DNA of 64,000 nucleotides from Candidatus Brocadia sinica JPN1 (GCF_000949635.1 NZ_BAFN01000001.1:1178001-1242000), one strand, 5' to 3'. Positions 44,421 through 55,840 are shown, counted from the stretch's first letter. The notes: generated by a model not told the origin, from the sequence alone. Made by a program: numbers and translations.

Positions 44421-45287
44421 TTAAAGATCTGGAATAACCAGTTCTTGCCCAATTTTCAAAGATTTTTGGTCCTTCAGGGTCTTTCTGTTGGCGTCAAATA
44501 TTTTATTCCACTTTGAGCCGTCGCTGTAATACTTTGTGGCTAACGTATACAGCGAATCACCCTGCTGAATTATGTGTTTCCTAACGGTTGGTTTTGCATC
44601 TTCCACTTCGATTACCTGGGAAAGAGTCGGCGTAGTTATCTCTGTCTTTATTTCTGCCTTTGTTTTTTGTATCGCGGTCTTTTCTGCGGGTATAACAAGT
44701 TCTGTTCCAATCCTAAGGCTGTTGCGATCCTGAATTTTATCCTGATTTGCATTGAAAATCAGCAACCACTTGGACTCATCCCCATAGTATTTTCTTGCTA
44801 TTTTACGAAGGCTGTCACTATATTGCACCTTATGCATCTTGAATTTAGAGATAGTCTTTCCATCGCCAGCGGGAACGTCTTTCCAATCTTCCTGATCTGA
44901 GACTGCTTCTGCTTTTGTATCATTTGCGGCTACATTTACGGGTTCTTTTTCCTTTGCCTTCTTCCATTCCCCCTCGACGATATTGTCTTCTTTTTCCGCC
45001 GTTTGCTCATCGATTTTCATTGTATTCGTAACGACGGATGCCTTTTGTTCTGTCCTTTCATCCGTACCTTGCAAGGAGGTCGTAGTCTCCTGAAGAGATT
45101 CCCGGGATGCGCTTTGTAGTTCTGGTGATAATTCGCTTATGTCCAATGCGCCAATTTGTGCTTCTTCCTCTGCTTCTGGAATAGGAATAGACGGTTCTTT
45201 CACACTCGTTCTTGTGCTCAGAAAGACGCCAATAATTGCCAGAATAATCACTCCTAAAGTTACGCCAACTTGCACATCTCTTTTCAT
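44421..45287 (-). CDS. Membrane-anchored double LysM protein
   Basis: A 288-residue protein with an N-terminal membrane anchor (VGVTLGVIILAIIGVFLST, residues about 6-24), a long acidic/low-complexity linker (residues 30-140), and two LysM domains: HKVQYSDSLRKIARKYYGDE (about 150-200) and HIIQQGDSLYTLATKYYSDG (about 235-286), each ending in LVIP. LysM binds N-acetylglucosamine of peptidoglycan, so it probably anchors or organises the cell wall, consistent with a peptidoglycan-containing envelope. It lies between the PQQ propeller and secDF. Confidence 0.88.
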   Translation of the reverse strand: MKRDVQVGVTLGVIILAIIGVFLSTRTSVKEPSIPIPEAEEEAQIGALDISELSPELQSASRESLQETTTSLQGTDERTEQKASVVTNTMKIDEQTAEKEDNIVEGEWKKAKEKEPVNVAANDTKAEAVSDQEDWKDVPAGDGKTISKFKMHKVQYSDSLRKIARKYYGDESKWLLIFNANQDKIQDRNSLRIGTELVIPAEKTAIQKTKAEIKTEITTPTLSQVIEVEDAKPTVRKHIIQQGDSLYTLATKYYSDGSKWNKIFDANRKTLKDQKSLKIGQELVIPDL

Positions 45288-45461
45288 CGTTTTTTATTCC
45301 TTTCGAAGGTTTTAAAGGAACGAAGAACCCAATAGAACACTTCCGATATTTTCGTGTTTTTATGAATCAATATTTATATGTATTTCCGCAAAAAATCCTA
45401 CTCATACCCAATAGTTATTTACATAATGGGAATTGAACGATTGTTATCCTTCAAGTGTTTT

Positions 45462-48400
45462 TTATTTTGTCTCCTTTCCCTGAGTTGGATAATTTTGTCT
45501 TGGCGATACTTGACTTGTGGCAGAAAGGCCTTTCCAGTTAAGCAACATTGGACATGCAATGAATAAGGTAGAATAGGTACCCACAATAATTCCTACTAGC
45601 ATAACAAATGCAAATCCATGAACCTCAGCCCCACCCAGGAAAAATAAGGCACACAATACTCCAATAGTCGTGACGCCTGTCAAGAGGGTACGGCTCAGGG
45701 TCTGGTTAATGCTATCGTTAACCAGCTGCGGAGTCAATATCTTGCCCCGTCCTCCCATATTTTCCCTAATCCTGTCAAATACCACAATCGTATCATTCAG
45801 AGAATAACCCACTACGGTAAGAAATGCTGCTACCATGGCGCTGTCAATCTTCATATTCCCAAATAAGTAGTCAGCAACAGCCACGGCACCAAGGGTAATC
45901 AGAATATCGTGAATAACGGCAATAATTGCAGCGGACCCAAATTTAAAGTCACCAAAGCGAAACCACACATAAAATATTGTTGCAATGCAGGAAAAGATTA
46001 CCGCCAGGATAGCACGACCCTTCATTTCACCTGCGACAGTAGCGCCGATACTCACAATCCTTTTTAGTGGCTGAGGTATTTCAAATGCACTTTTTATAGT
46101 CTTTTCCACGGTTTCTGCGTTTTGGGAGCCAAGAACAATCTTGACAGTTTGATATTCACGTCCTTCTTCCAAACCTTGTTCAAGAATATTGGGGTATCCT
46201 GCCGCGGTCAGCACCTCTTCAATAACCTCTTTTTTCAAGGGTTTTGATAACATCATACGAAATTGTGCCTGATTTGTCTTCATTATTTGAGGTGTTTCAA
46301 CGCCTGCTGTATCTCCAGAGCCCTCTTTCATCAACTCAAAGGAAACATCAACCTTTTCTTTATACCAGTTATCTTTAAATGTACGAATGATATCTTCCTT
46401 AATCTTTTCCTGAACTTTTCCTGCGCTCAGGGGCTCCATACGAATTACAAATAGTGGTGCCGGGGCATTTGTTGAATAAACATTTTTTATGGCACCTTTT
46501 ACAGACTTAATCCCACGAATCATCGTCACAAAATTTTCTTTACCGATACCCTCTTTCAATTCTATCCGAATCGCTTCATTTCCGATAATACCAACGCTCG
46601 GACGGGAGATCGTTTCCTTCAAAGTCTGCTTTATTTCCTGCAAACTCGTTCTTGTACCTTCAATTTTAAGCTTACTTGTAAGTCCCATGGGGGTTTCTTT
46701 TGACTGCCCCGTTACAGAAACATTACTAAACCCCTGCTTATTCAGTTCAAAATTGAGAATAGCAGGATCTATGGGCTCACTTGCTTCCACATCCATGAAA
46801 GGCTTAGGCGTCTGCATACCTGCGTCCTGAGCCTGTAATGTTTCAGTAATTTCACCCAAGGTTATTTTAACCTCGTGGAAAACCAGGTTGTCTTTTAGTC
46901 CATCCACAACAGAGCCAACCAGTTGCGGGCGTTTTTTAGCGTCTTCCAAACCTGAAATATTCACAATATATTCTCTGGCTTGCTGATTAGCAGGTGTTAT
47001 CGATACCACATCATCTTCACTATAACCTGCATCTTTCAAGCTTTTTTGAATGGCCACTTCATCCACTGGTTTTTGTAATTCAAGATTAAAAACCAAAGGT
47101 TCAATAAAATCAATCCTTCCAAACAGGCCTGCCTTATCCAGAACACTTTTTACATCCTCTGTAATTTTCTGTTTTACCTTTTCCTCGTGAAGCTCTTTTA
47201 TCCTGATGCCAAATTCATTTGCTGTCGATGCGAACTGAGTCAGATTTTCCTCAGACCAGATACTTTGTACCTCAGCCTCTTCATAGCCCGTCTCTGCCAA
47301 TGCAGCCCTTATAAATCCAGGTGGTGTTGGATTGTTGAGGTGTAAATGCACAAGAGTGCCACCGGTGAAATCAATATCATATTTCTTATTCCCGCGAAGA
47401 ACAAATATGGTAAGTCCCGTGATAATACATGCACCAGAAACAGCTACCAGAATAAAACGATAATTCAGAAATCTTATGTGAGGAATCCCAATCAGCTTGA
47501 ACATGGAAAAATTCCTGATCCAGCTTAAATCCATGAACAAATCATAGATAACCCTTGTCACGAAAATGGCAGTAAACAGGTTGATAATCAAACCCAGGAT
47601 TAACGTCCATGCAAATCCTTTTACAGGACCGGTACCTACAGCGGCGAGTATTACCCCGGTAATCAAGGTGGTAATATTAGAGTCGAAGATAGCAGAAAAT
47701 GCCTTTTCATATCCTGCCTTAACGGCTGCCCGGATAGGTTTCCCTTTGGCTTTTTCCTCGCGGATCCTTTCAAAAATAAGCACATTGGCATCGATTCCCA
47801 TACCAATCATGAGCACCAAACCTGCAATACCCGGAAGTGTCATAGTAGCGTCAAGCAGCGCCATTGCAGCAACTATGAGGAAGATATTTAATGCGTTTGC
47901 ACAGTTGGCAACCCAACCTATTCCCATGTAATAAATGCCGATGAAGAGAATGGCAAAAATGCCACCTATTGCTCCTGCAATCAAGCCTCTGTTAATGGAA
48001 TCCCTCCCCAAACTTGGTCCAACCATTGTTTCCATTTCAAGTTCAAGGTCAGCAGGTAAGCTTCCTGCCCGCATTATAGCAATAAGTTCATTCACTTCAT
48101 CCTGCGTGAAATTCCCTTCAATAATCCCCGCCCCGGGGATGCGGTCGCGTATAACAGGAGCCGAATACAGAATACCATCCAAGATAATCGCCAGGGGTTT
48201 GCCAATATTACGTTCTGTAATCTGCCCGAACTTGGACTTACCGATAGCGTCAAATTCAAACCCCACAACCGGTTCAATCCCTTTGCGGTCAGCATATATC
48301 CTGGATAAATGTTCTCCGGAAATTGCTATTTTATTTTGAACAAGGAACCACTTACCAGCCTCACCCTCTTCACCCTTTTTCTTTCTTAACCAGTGTTTAT

Positions 48401-48998
48401 AAAAACCGGGGACTTGTTTTCCCTCCATGGCCTCCGCATATTCCGGACCGTCACTGCTGGCTGCCAGCCTGAACTCAAGCTTGCCAAGCCGCGTAATTCG
48501 GTTCTTCAGTCCTTCTATTTCCATCCTTGTTGCCCCAGGGACCTGGATAAGTATCCGATGGCTACCCTGCTCTTGTATTCGGTACTCTATGACCCCCTGA
48601 GGGTCTATCCTCTTCTTTAGCACCTCGATAATTTCTTTTGTAATGCCCGGACGATCTTCCTTTTCATCCACCCTTACCTTATAGAGTAATTCGGAGCCAC
48701 CTTTGAGATCTAATCCAAGTTTAATTTTACCCTTTGACACATATTCAACAACCTTGCTCCGGATATTCTTGCCGTCTTTGTCTGTTTCCTCGCCGACAAT
48801 CGTTTCCCGGATAACGGGATTTGTTATGAAAAACTGTGTCCATGATTTTTCCAATGTAGTCCGTTCTACGATCTTGCCATCAATCTCTTTGACACGCTCT
48901 CTCTTCAAAACCTTTTCTGCCGGTGGATACAAAACCATGGTGCCAATAGCAATGACTACCGCAACGAGAGGTATCCTCCACCTTAAGTTTTTAATCAT
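45462..48998 (-). CDS. secDF: SecDF fusion protein translocase subunit, with enlarged periplasmic domain
   Basis: A 1178-residue fusion of SecD and SecF, which use proton motive force to pull secreted proteins through SecYEG. SecD features are GLDLKGGSELLYKV near residue 100, DEVNELIAIMRAGSLPADLELE, and the helices GIAGLVLMIGMGIDANVLIFERIREE with the DxxxxFERI motif. SecF features are GNKKYDIDFTGGTLVHLHLN near 530 and the helices from about 980, ending GYSLNDTIVVFDRIRENM. The periplasmic stretch between SecF helices 1 and 2 is about 430 residues, several times the usual P4 domain, and contains three or four copies of a P-x-I-x-L-x-GY motif. It is followed downstream by the LysM gene and preceded by yajC. 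Confidence 0.92.
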   Translation of the reverse strand: MIKNLRWRIPLVAVVIAIGTMVLYPPAEKVLKRERVKEIDGKIVERTTLEKSWTQFFITNPVIRETIVGEETDKDGKNIRSKVVEYVSKGKIKLGLDLKGGSELLYKVRVDEKEDRPGITKEIIEVLKKRIDPQGVIEYRIQEQGSHRILIQVPGATRMEIEGLKNRITRLGKLEFRLAASSDGPEYAEAMEGKQVPGFYKHWLRKKKGEEGEAGKWFLVQNKIAISGEHLSRIYADRKGIEPVVGFEFDAIGKSKFGQITERNIGKPLAIILDGILYSAPVIRDRIPGAGIIEGNFTQDEVNELIAIMRAGSLPADLELEMETMVGPSLGRDSINRGLIAGAIGGIFAILFIGIYYMGIGWVANCANALNIFLIVAAMALLDATMTLPGIAGLVLMIGMGIDANVLIFERIREEKAKGKPIRAAVKAGYEKAFSAIFDSNITTLITGVILAAVGTGPVKGFAWTLILGLIINLFTAIFVTRVIYDLFMDLSWIRNFSMFKLIGIPHIRFLNYRFILVAVSGACIITGLTIFVLRGNKKYDIDFTGGTLVHLHLNNPTPPGFIRAALAETGYEEAEVQSIWSEENLTQFASTANEFGIRIKELHEEKVKQKITEDVKSVLDKAGLFGRIDFIEPLVFNLELQKPVDEVAIQKSLKDAGYSEDDVVSITPANQQAREYIVNISGLEDAKKRPQLVGSVVDGLKDNLVFHEVKITLGEITETLQAQDAGMQTPKPFMDVEASEPIDPAILNFELNKQGFSNVSVTGQSKETPMGLTSKLKIEGTRTSLQEIKQTLKETISRPSVGIIGNEAIRIELKEGIGKENFVTMIRGIKSVKGAIKNVYSTNAPAPLFVIRMEPLSAGKVQEKIKEDIIRTFKDNWYKEKVDVSFELMKEGSGDTAGVETPQIMKTNQAQFRMMLSKPLKKEVIEEVLTAAGYPNILEQGLEEGREYQTVKIVLGSQNAETVEKTIKSAFEIPQPLKRIVSIGATVAGEMKGRAILAVIFSCIATIFYVWFRFGDFKFGSAAIIAVIHDILITLGAVAVADYLFGNMKIDSAMVAAFLTVVGYSLNDTIVVFDRIRENMGGRGKILTPQLVNDSINQTLSRTLLTGVTTIGVLCALFFLGGAEVHGFAFVMLVGIIVGTYSTLFIACPMLLNWKGLSATSQVSPRQNYPTQGKETK

Positions 48999-49067
48999 TT
49001 CTTTCTCCTCAACAGGCTCCCTTTCCGCTGTTTATTATAAACCGCCGATTCATGAAATATTATACCC

Positions 49068-49442
49068 TTATTTTGCTTCTTTGCTTCCCTTTATCTCCTC
49101 TTTAGACTCTTCAGTATCTTCTACATCGTGAGCAACCTCTAATACCGTGACAATCGCACTCCTATCGACCTTGATCTTTACATCTTTGGCATCATCTACA
49201 CGGAGGATAATTTCATTCTCTCTGACAGATGTAATAACCCCATGGACTCCACCAGCCGTTACAACCCGATCGTTCTTTTTGATTCTGGACAACAGCGCCT
49301 TACGCTCTCTTTCTTTTTTCTTCTGCGGTCTCAGTATCAAGAAATACATCACGACAAACATGAGTATAAATGGAAGCAACATCGACAGCATGCCACCTGG
49401 TGATGATTGTTTTCCTGCCGCTTGTAATAAAAAAAGCATCAT
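49068..49442 (-). CDS. yajC: Preprotein translocase subunit YajC
   Basis: A 124-residue inner-membrane protein with one N-terminal helix (LPFILMFVVMYFLILRPQKK) and the YajC motif RKALLSRIKKNDRVVTAGGV followed by VTSVRENEIILRVDDAKDVKI. It associates with SecDF in the Sec translocon. The gene is 69 bp upstream of secDF in the same direction, the usual order. Its C-terminal tail is acidic and Lys/Glu-rich. Confidence 0.93.
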   Translation of the reverse strand: MMLFLLQAAGKQSSPGGMLSMLLPFILMFVVMYFLILRPQKKKERERKALLSRIKKNDRVVTAGGVHGVITSVRENEIILRVDDAKDVKIKVDRSAIVTVLEVAHDVEDTEESKEEIKGSKEAK

Positions 49443-49517
49443 ATTCCTCCTAACCGTGGTTAAAGATTTTCACCCGAAAGTACGATTTCTCAATCTGAGT
49501 TGTATCGCTAGCGCTGG

Positions 49518-50642
<1,125 letters not shown>

Positions 50643-51830
50643 TTAATATACCCGAACCAATTCTATCTTTGGATAGTAATGTTTTAAAATGGCAGTCCAC
50701 TGAAAACCTTTTTGGGCCATGGCTTGAGCACCGTACTGGCAAAGTCCCACGCCATGTCCCCACCCTTTACCAGAAAAGGTAATATTCTTTCCATTGCTTC
50801 TAGAATGAAATGCCGTGCTAAACAAATAATTTGGACCAACCAATAACCGAAAATCATTAGCATTCAATTCTTTACTTCCATTAGCGGAAGTAATTGAAAC
50901 TTTCGACCCATGATCGCCAGCCCCGGGATTTATTGCCGTTACGGTACTGATATTCGAGACGAAGATATTAGCTTCTCGTAATTTTGTCTCTATTGCTGCT
51001 TTACTAATGTCTGTACTCCAGTTGGAATGTTTAGAGTTATTACAATAATTACATGACACTCCACTGAGGGGTGGTATACTATCTCTCCCAAATACATGGT
51101 TGATATCTTCCGTATGTCCCCCGCAGGTACTGTGGAAATAGGCAGGGAAAATATTCCAGTTGTATACCATGACAACACCTTTAGTTTCTTGTACAATTCT
51201 ATTGAGTCGTGCTGTTTCTCCGGCCACGCCTTTATAAGCAAGCTCCAGCATATCCAGGTGATATACCTCATCCCGCCTTACCTTTTTTTTATACATCGCA
51301 TAGGTCCTTGCCGTTACCGCCTGAGCACGCAAAGCGTCTTCGTCCCAGCTCGGCGGCATTTCACTGCCAAGTACACCACCAATAAAACTTTCAAGGTCTA
51401 TTTCTTCGATTACCGAAAATTTGTTATTAAATTGCTGCATTATCCTGATTTCACCGCGATATCGTATGTTATTTAACTCAATTTCTCCATCTCGCTGACT
51501 GGTGATCCTTAGTTCGCTGTTTTTATAACGCTTATTTCCTATATTGATACCGCCGTTATTTACCGATATTATACACTTCTGGAGTCCTTGCCCCTGATCT
51601 ATAATATTCGTCAGGCTGCCGGTAATCTGGTAACATCCACTGATGGCTAATTGTGCCTCCTGCTTGTCATTCACCAGGAGGACACGCACAACAGGCGTTT
51701 TATCCAGAAGGGGACCGTAATCAAGAACCTCATTTTGAACCACAGGGACTCCCCTCTGGCATGAAAGGGGTAATCCTGCGGAAATAGTCGGTAATATCGC
51801 AGCAATCATTAAGAATAATACCCTACCCAT
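50643..51830 (-). CDS. SpoIID/LytB-domain exported protein
   Basis: A 395-residue exported protein with a hydrophobic N-terminus (LFLMIAAILPTISAGLPLSC) and a SpoIID domain: VIEEIDLESFIGGVLGSEMP, RAQAVTARTYAMYKK, YFHSTCGGHTEDINHVFG and WGHGVGLCQYGAQAMAQKG. In spore formers SpoIID trims peptidoglycan, and in non-sporulating bacteria relatives are envelope hydrolases (lytic transglycosylase). It lies between queH and tgt, 15 bp from tgt, and is probably co-transcribed. Confidence 0.87.
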   Translation of the reverse strand: MGRVLFLMIAAILPTISAGLPLSCQRGVPVVQNEVLDYGPLLDKTPVVRVLLVNDKQEAQLAISGCYQITGSLTNIIDQGQGLQKCIISVNNGGINIGNKRYKNSELRITSQRDGEIELNNIRYRGEIRIMQQFNNKFSVIEEIDLESFIGGVLGSEMPPSWDEDALRAQAVTARTYAMYKKKVRRDEVYHLDMLELAYKGVAGETARLNRIVQETKGVVMVYNWNIFPAYFHSTCGGHTEDINHVFGRDSIPPLSGVSCNYCNNSKHSNWSTDISKAAIETKLREANIFVSNISTVTAINPGAGDHGSKVSITSANGSKELNANDFRLLVGPNYLFSTAFHSRSNGKNITFSGKGWGHGVGLCQYGAQAMAQKGFQWTAILKHYYPKIELVRVY

Positions 51831-51863
51831 ATCGTCTTGTATTCACAGTTACTCTCAAAATAT

Positions 51864-52499
51864 CTATCCAAAACAATCGCATCTTTGCAACACATCTTTC
51901 GTATTTAAAACTTTACGAGTACTTTCCTTGTCCTTGCTATGCGGGTTGTTACCTTTATACAATTCCCGGGTGGTGTCTTTATACCTTTCATATTCACTGA
52001 ATATGCATCCACAATAGCCTTGCCGGTAAATCATTTTTTTCCTGGCGATATCATGGCTACATTCAGACAAATGACGGTAATCACGATAGATAAAATCAAT
52101 CCCGTATTCTTTTGATAAATTTTCCGAAAACATCTTTAACTGCTCGTGATTCTGATAGACGCTAAACAACATTGTGGATGTAAAGGCGTCAAATCCGTTT
52201 TCCCGCGCATAGGCAGCCGTAAATTCTAGTCTCATAGTGTAACAATCGGCGCATCGGTCATCTCCCTCATAATTAACTTTCTTCAGATATTCCCTCAAGC
52301 CATAATCCTCACAATAAATTACGGAAATGGGATCGCTTTCCTGGAATACGCGCAGCGCTTTCAGCCTTCGCCTGAACTCAAGCAATGGATGTATATTTGG
52401 ATTGTAAAAGAGCCCGGTTACTTTAAAACCTTCTTTTCTCAGTTCATTGAGTGGCGCACATAAACAACATGCACAACAAATATGAAGCAATAGATTCAT
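51864..52499 (-). CDS. queH: Epoxyqueuosine reductase QueH
   Basis: A 211-residue iron-sulfur enzyme for the last step of queuosine synthesis. MNLLLHICCACCLCAPLNEL has the tandem Cys pair for the cluster. Further conserved residues are in FYNPNIHPLLEFRRRL, DDRCADCYTMRLEFTAAYAREN (two further Cys) and YRQGYCGCIFSEY. ATG 52499 is chosen because GAGGGG lies 6 bp upstream and the conserved sequence begins there. It overlaps nothing and is 11 bp after ruvB. Confidence 0.93.
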   Translation of the reverse strand: MNLLLHICCACCLCAPLNELRKEGFKVTGLFYNPNIHPLLEFRRRLKALRVFQESDPISVIYCEDYGLREYLKKVNYEGDDRCADCYTMRLEFTAAYARENGFDAFTSTMLFSVYQNHEQLKMFSENLSKEYGIDFIYRDYRHLSECSHDIARKKMIYRQGYCGCIFSEYERYKDTTRELYKGNNPHSKDKESTRKVLNTKDVLQRCDCFG

Positions 52500-52510
52500 A
52501 AAACGACCCC

Positions 52511-53536
52511 TCAAAATAGTTTTTTTTGGAGTCCGGCTTCAGTGCGGTACCGATATCCTAAATGTTCATAAGCCTGCTTCGTGACAACTCTTCCCCGGGG
52601 TGTTTTATCAAGGTACCCCCTTTGAATCAAAAACGATTCATACACCTCTTCAATGGTATCCTCCTCTTCGCTTACCGAAACCGCAATGGTCTTCAAACCG
52701 ACAGGACCTCCGCCATACCGAATGACGGTTTCCAGTATTTTCCGATCCATGTCTCCCAAACCATTCTCATCCACCCCCAACATCCCTAATCCCATATTGG
52801 CCACCTCTTCGTTAATAACGTCGTTTCCACGCACCTGGGCAACATCCCGAATCCGTCTTAAAAATCTATTGGCTATTCTTGGGGTACCCCTGGATCTTTT
52901 TGCAATAATTTCAGCCCCCTTCTCTTCTATGTGAATGGAAAGAATGCGGGCAGAATTACACACGATCTTGTAAAGGTCATCCCAGGGATAAAACTCCAGC
53001 TTCTCAAGTACGCCAAAACGCGAACGAAGGGGTGCTGTAAGCAACCCTTCCCGGGTGGTTGACCCAACAAGTGTAAACTTTGGCAATTTAATTTTCACCG
53101 ACCGCGCCTTGGGTCCCTGATCAATAATGATATCAATGAAAAAATCTTCCATCGCCGAATACAGATATTCCTCTACCGTGGTATTTAATCTGTGAATTTC
53201 ATCAATAAAAAGGATATCCCCATATTGCAAATTCGTAAGGATACCTGCAAGGTCTGCCGGTTTATCTAAGATGGGACCAGAAGTCGTTTTAATCGTTGTG
53301 TTAATTTCGTTGGCGATAATTTGTGACAACGTTGTTTTCCCTACACCGGGAGGTCCGGAAAACAAGATATGATCTAATGGTTCTCCTCTTTTCTTTGCAG
53401 CTTCGATGTAAATGAGCAGATTTTCTTTTATGCGATTTTGTCCAATAAAATCACTGAATCGTTTTGGCCTCAGCGTAAGATCGAGATTTTTATCATCGAC
53501 AATTGCCGTAGAAGATAAGATATCTTCATTTACCAT
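52511..53536 (-). CDS. ruvB: Holliday junction DNA helicase RuvB
   Basis: A 341-residue AAA+ ATPase that drives branch migration with RuvA. Walker A is in [21 protein letters not shown], Walker B in [12 protein letters not shown], sensor 1 in [19 protein letters not shown], and the winged-helix C-terminus ends in [24 protein letters not shown]. Length and motif order are typical. It follows ruvA by 43 bp in the same direction. Confidence 0.97.
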   Translation of the reverse strand: MVNEDILSSTAIVDDKNLDLTLRPKRFSDFIGQNRIKENLLIYIEAAKKRGEPLDHILFSGPPGVGKTTLSQIIANEINTTIKTTSGPILDKPADLAGILTNLQYGDILFIDEIHRLNTTVEEYLYSAMEDFFIDIIIDQGPKARSVKIKLPKFTLVGSTTREGLLTAPLRSRFGVLEKLEFYPWDDLYKIVCNSARILSIHIEEKGAEIIAKRSRGTPRIANRFLRRIRDVAQVRGNDVINEEVANMGLGMLGVDENGLGDMDRKILETVIRYGGGPVGLKTIAVSVSEEEDTIEEVYESFLIQRGYLDKTPRGRVVTKQAYEHLGYRYRTEAGLQKKLF

Positions 53537-53579
53537 GTTTCAATCCTGCAATTGGTTTAAAATCGCACACGAGGATAAA

Positions 53580-54176
53580 TCAGGCTTTATACTTCAGCGC
53601 TTCCCTTACAAGCATTTCAACATTATCAACGGTTCTCAATTTTTTTATTGCCTCGCTTACTGCATTTTCAGCTACTGATCGTCCGTAACCCAAAGAAACA
53701 AGCGCCATAACAGCATCCGATACAAGCGCCTTTTGCCGGACATCTCTGTTGCCGGGCGGGGACGTTGTAATTTCCTTTATAATTCCCTTTAACTCCAGGA
53801 TAATCCTCTCAGCTGTCTTCTTTCCCACCCCTTTGATCTTTTCCAGTGCCTTTGCATCTTCATGGGCAACTGCATACTTGACGTCCTCAACGGTAGTGCC
53901 AGAGAGTATCATGATTGCTGTATTGGGTCCTATGCCATTCACGGAGAGTAGCAATTGAAACAAATCTCTTTCTTCAGCTGTTGCAAACCCAAATACCTTT
54001 ATCTGGTCTTCCCTTATAAATAACTGGGTGAGAATTGTAATCTCTCCATGGTTAGGTATCTTCTCGAAGGTAGATAGCGGAATGTGTAATAGATAACCGA
54101 TGCCTGCTACTTCCAGGATAAGTCTGGTGGGAGATTTACCAACCACCTGTCCTCTGATGTAATCTAGCATGTACAC
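53580..54176 (-). CDS. ruvA: Holliday junction DNA helicase RuvA
   Basis: A 198-residue protein of the tetrameric DNA-binding core of RuvAB. It has IRGQVVGKSPTRLILEVAG (OB-fold N-terminus), the two helix-hairpin-helix motifs LLLSVNGIGPNTAIMIL and LEKIKGVGKKTAERIILELK, and a C-terminal UBA-like domain (AVMALVSLGYGRSVAENAVS). ATG 54176 is used; ATG 54170 is equally possible. It precedes ruvB in the usual order. Confidence 0.96.
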   Translation of the reverse strand: MYMLDYIRGQVVGKSPTRLILEVAGIGYLLHIPLSTFEKIPNHGEITILTQLFIREDQIKVFGFATAEERDLFQLLLSVNGIGPNTAIMILSGTTVEDVKYAVAHEDAKALEKIKGVGKKTAERIILELKGIIKEITTSPPGNRDVRQKALVSDAVMALVSLGYGRSVAENAVSEAIKKLRTVDNVEMLVREALKYKA

Positions 54177-54226
54177 ATCATCCCCAGATCATTGTACTTG
54201 TGGCATCAGGACATTGTCCAAATAGA

Positions 54227-55597
54227 CTATTCGGTAGCGTTCCTTTCCATCTCTGCCTCAGAATTATCACCGGTTCTAAGGCTAAGGCCAAACTTGGAGA
54301 GATTCTCCTTAATCTCATCTAGATAATTTTCTTTGACGCCTTTTTGGCTCAACTCTACGTCGGTCATTTTTAGAAGATCCTCAACTCTTTCAATGCCTGC
54401 CTTGCTAAGGACATTTCTACAACGAGCAGAAAGATTAAGTTCCGAAATATCCTCAATTGCATCACCCTCTTCTTCCATTGTCATTTTTGCGCTAAACAAC
54501 TCTGATTCCGTATCACTTTCTAACGCCTGGCCTAAACGCAATCCCTTTTGCGCTAAAATAGCCTTTATCTCATTTAGTGAAGTTTCGCCAAAATTTTTAA
54601 ATGAAAGCAATTCGGCCTCTGTAATCTTTGTAAGATCCTTTAAAGTACGGATATTCATTTTTTCTAAGCAATTTTTACTTCTTACAGAGAGCTCAAAATC
54701 CGAAATTGGGATATTCAACACTTCGCTTTCCTTCCCCTGTTTTTTTGAAATCTCCTCATCGTAATACATTGAAATCGAGGCTTTTGCATCTTTTAAAAAC
54801 AACAATGCTCGTGCATTGGTTGGCTCAGCATCCAAAACCATCTCAAAACAATATGCCGCTTCATCATAGTTGCCTCTATCTTCATGTAATATTCCCAGGT
54901 TGATAAACGCATTCTTATGGTTAGGGCTTAAATTGATACATCTCTCGTAGTATTCAAGAGCCTTTTCATCTTCTCCATTCATGTCGTAATTAAAAGCCAT
55001 ACGGAAAAGGGCCTTTGCATAATTCGGGTCAATTTGAAGCGCCTGCTCATAATGCTTGAATGCTTCCTGATACTCGCCCAGTTCATCCAGACAACACCCC
55101 CATTGGCAATGCAATTCGGCGCTATTGCCATGCGCTTGTAAAAAACCCTTGATAATTTTCAAAGCATCTTCAATATCACCGGACATTCTTTTGGTTTCGG
55201 CAATATCCATATGAATATCAAACTCTTCCATATCCGTTTTTTTCGCACGTTCAAAACACTCCAGGGCTTGGTTATAATCACCCAACTCTTGATAACACTT
55301 TCCTAAATAATACGCCCCTGTCTTCCTTGACTTCACCTCTTTCAGAAGCTCCGATGCCTCTTTTACCTTTCCGACTATCCATTCGCATATTCCCAATATG
55401 AGTATTAAATCCTTCACTTTGACACTATCGTGCTCCTTTTTTATATCAAGCTTTAACGATTCAATCTTTGCATCCAGTTTTTCCCTATTTTCTTTGGAAC
55501 TGTACACTTGATCCTTTATGTATGTAACAGCTTCCCTGGATATCGTTTCTCCTTCAAGCAGTTTATCAAAATCAATATCTGCAATGGCTTTGATCAT
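54227..55597 (-). CDS. TPR protein with two RNA-polymerase alpha-CTD-like domains
   Basis: A 456-residue protein with a clear two-part plan. Residues about 90-280 are six or so TPR repeats, e.g. KCYQELGDYNQALECFERAK and FRMAFNYDMNGEDEKALEYY. Residues about 305-365 and 395-450 are two helix-hairpin-helix domains like the RpoA C-terminal domain: LSVRSKNCLEKMNIRTLKDL, TKITEAELLSFKNFGETSL, and LSARCRNVLSKAGIERVEDL. Alpha-CTD domains bind UP-element DNA and activators, so it may be a transcription-associated adaptor, or simply an HhH module. It lies upstream of ruvA and is likely an independent unit. Confidence 0.85.
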   Translation of the reverse strand: MIKAIADIDFDKLLEGETISREAVTYIKDQVYSSKENREKLDAKIESLKLDIKKEHDSVKVKDLILILGICEWIVGKVKEASELLKEVKSRKTGAYYLGKCYQELGDYNQALECFERAKKTDMEEFDIHMDIAETKRMSGDIEDALKIIKGFLQAHGNSAELHCQWGCCLDELGEYQEAFKHYEQALQIDPNYAKALFRMAFNYDMNGEDEKALEYYERCINLSPNHKNAFINLGILHEDRGNYDEAAYCFEMVLDAEPTNARALLFLKDAKASISMYYDEEISKKQGKESEVLNIPISDFELSVRSKNCLEKMNIRTLKDLTKITEAELLSFKNFGETSLNEIKAILAQKGLRLGQALESDTESELFSAKMTMEEEGDAIEDISELNLSARCRNVLSKAGIERVEDLLKMTDVELSQKGVKENYLDEIKENLSKFGLSLRTGDNSEAEMERNATE

Positions 55598-55840
55598 TCT
55601 ATTATTCAGCCTCCATCACTTCTTAAAATATAGATATCTCTTTTCCCCAAAATATCAATTTTGGGTAACTTTTGAAAGGTGGAGTGTAACAAACACGCAT
55701 CGGAAATTCAAATAAATTTTATTACATAACCTTATGATAATTCTATCATTTTTCCTTGCTTTCGTAATTGTTCTTTGATAATATTATGCCATGTGGTTTG
55801 GTCGTATTGTACAGTTTTATAGTAATTCGGTCGCATAGCA

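Noticed and set aside
47935-48339. 134-codon plus-strand frame
   Set aside because: Antisense within secDF, which is strongly conserved; a shadow frame.
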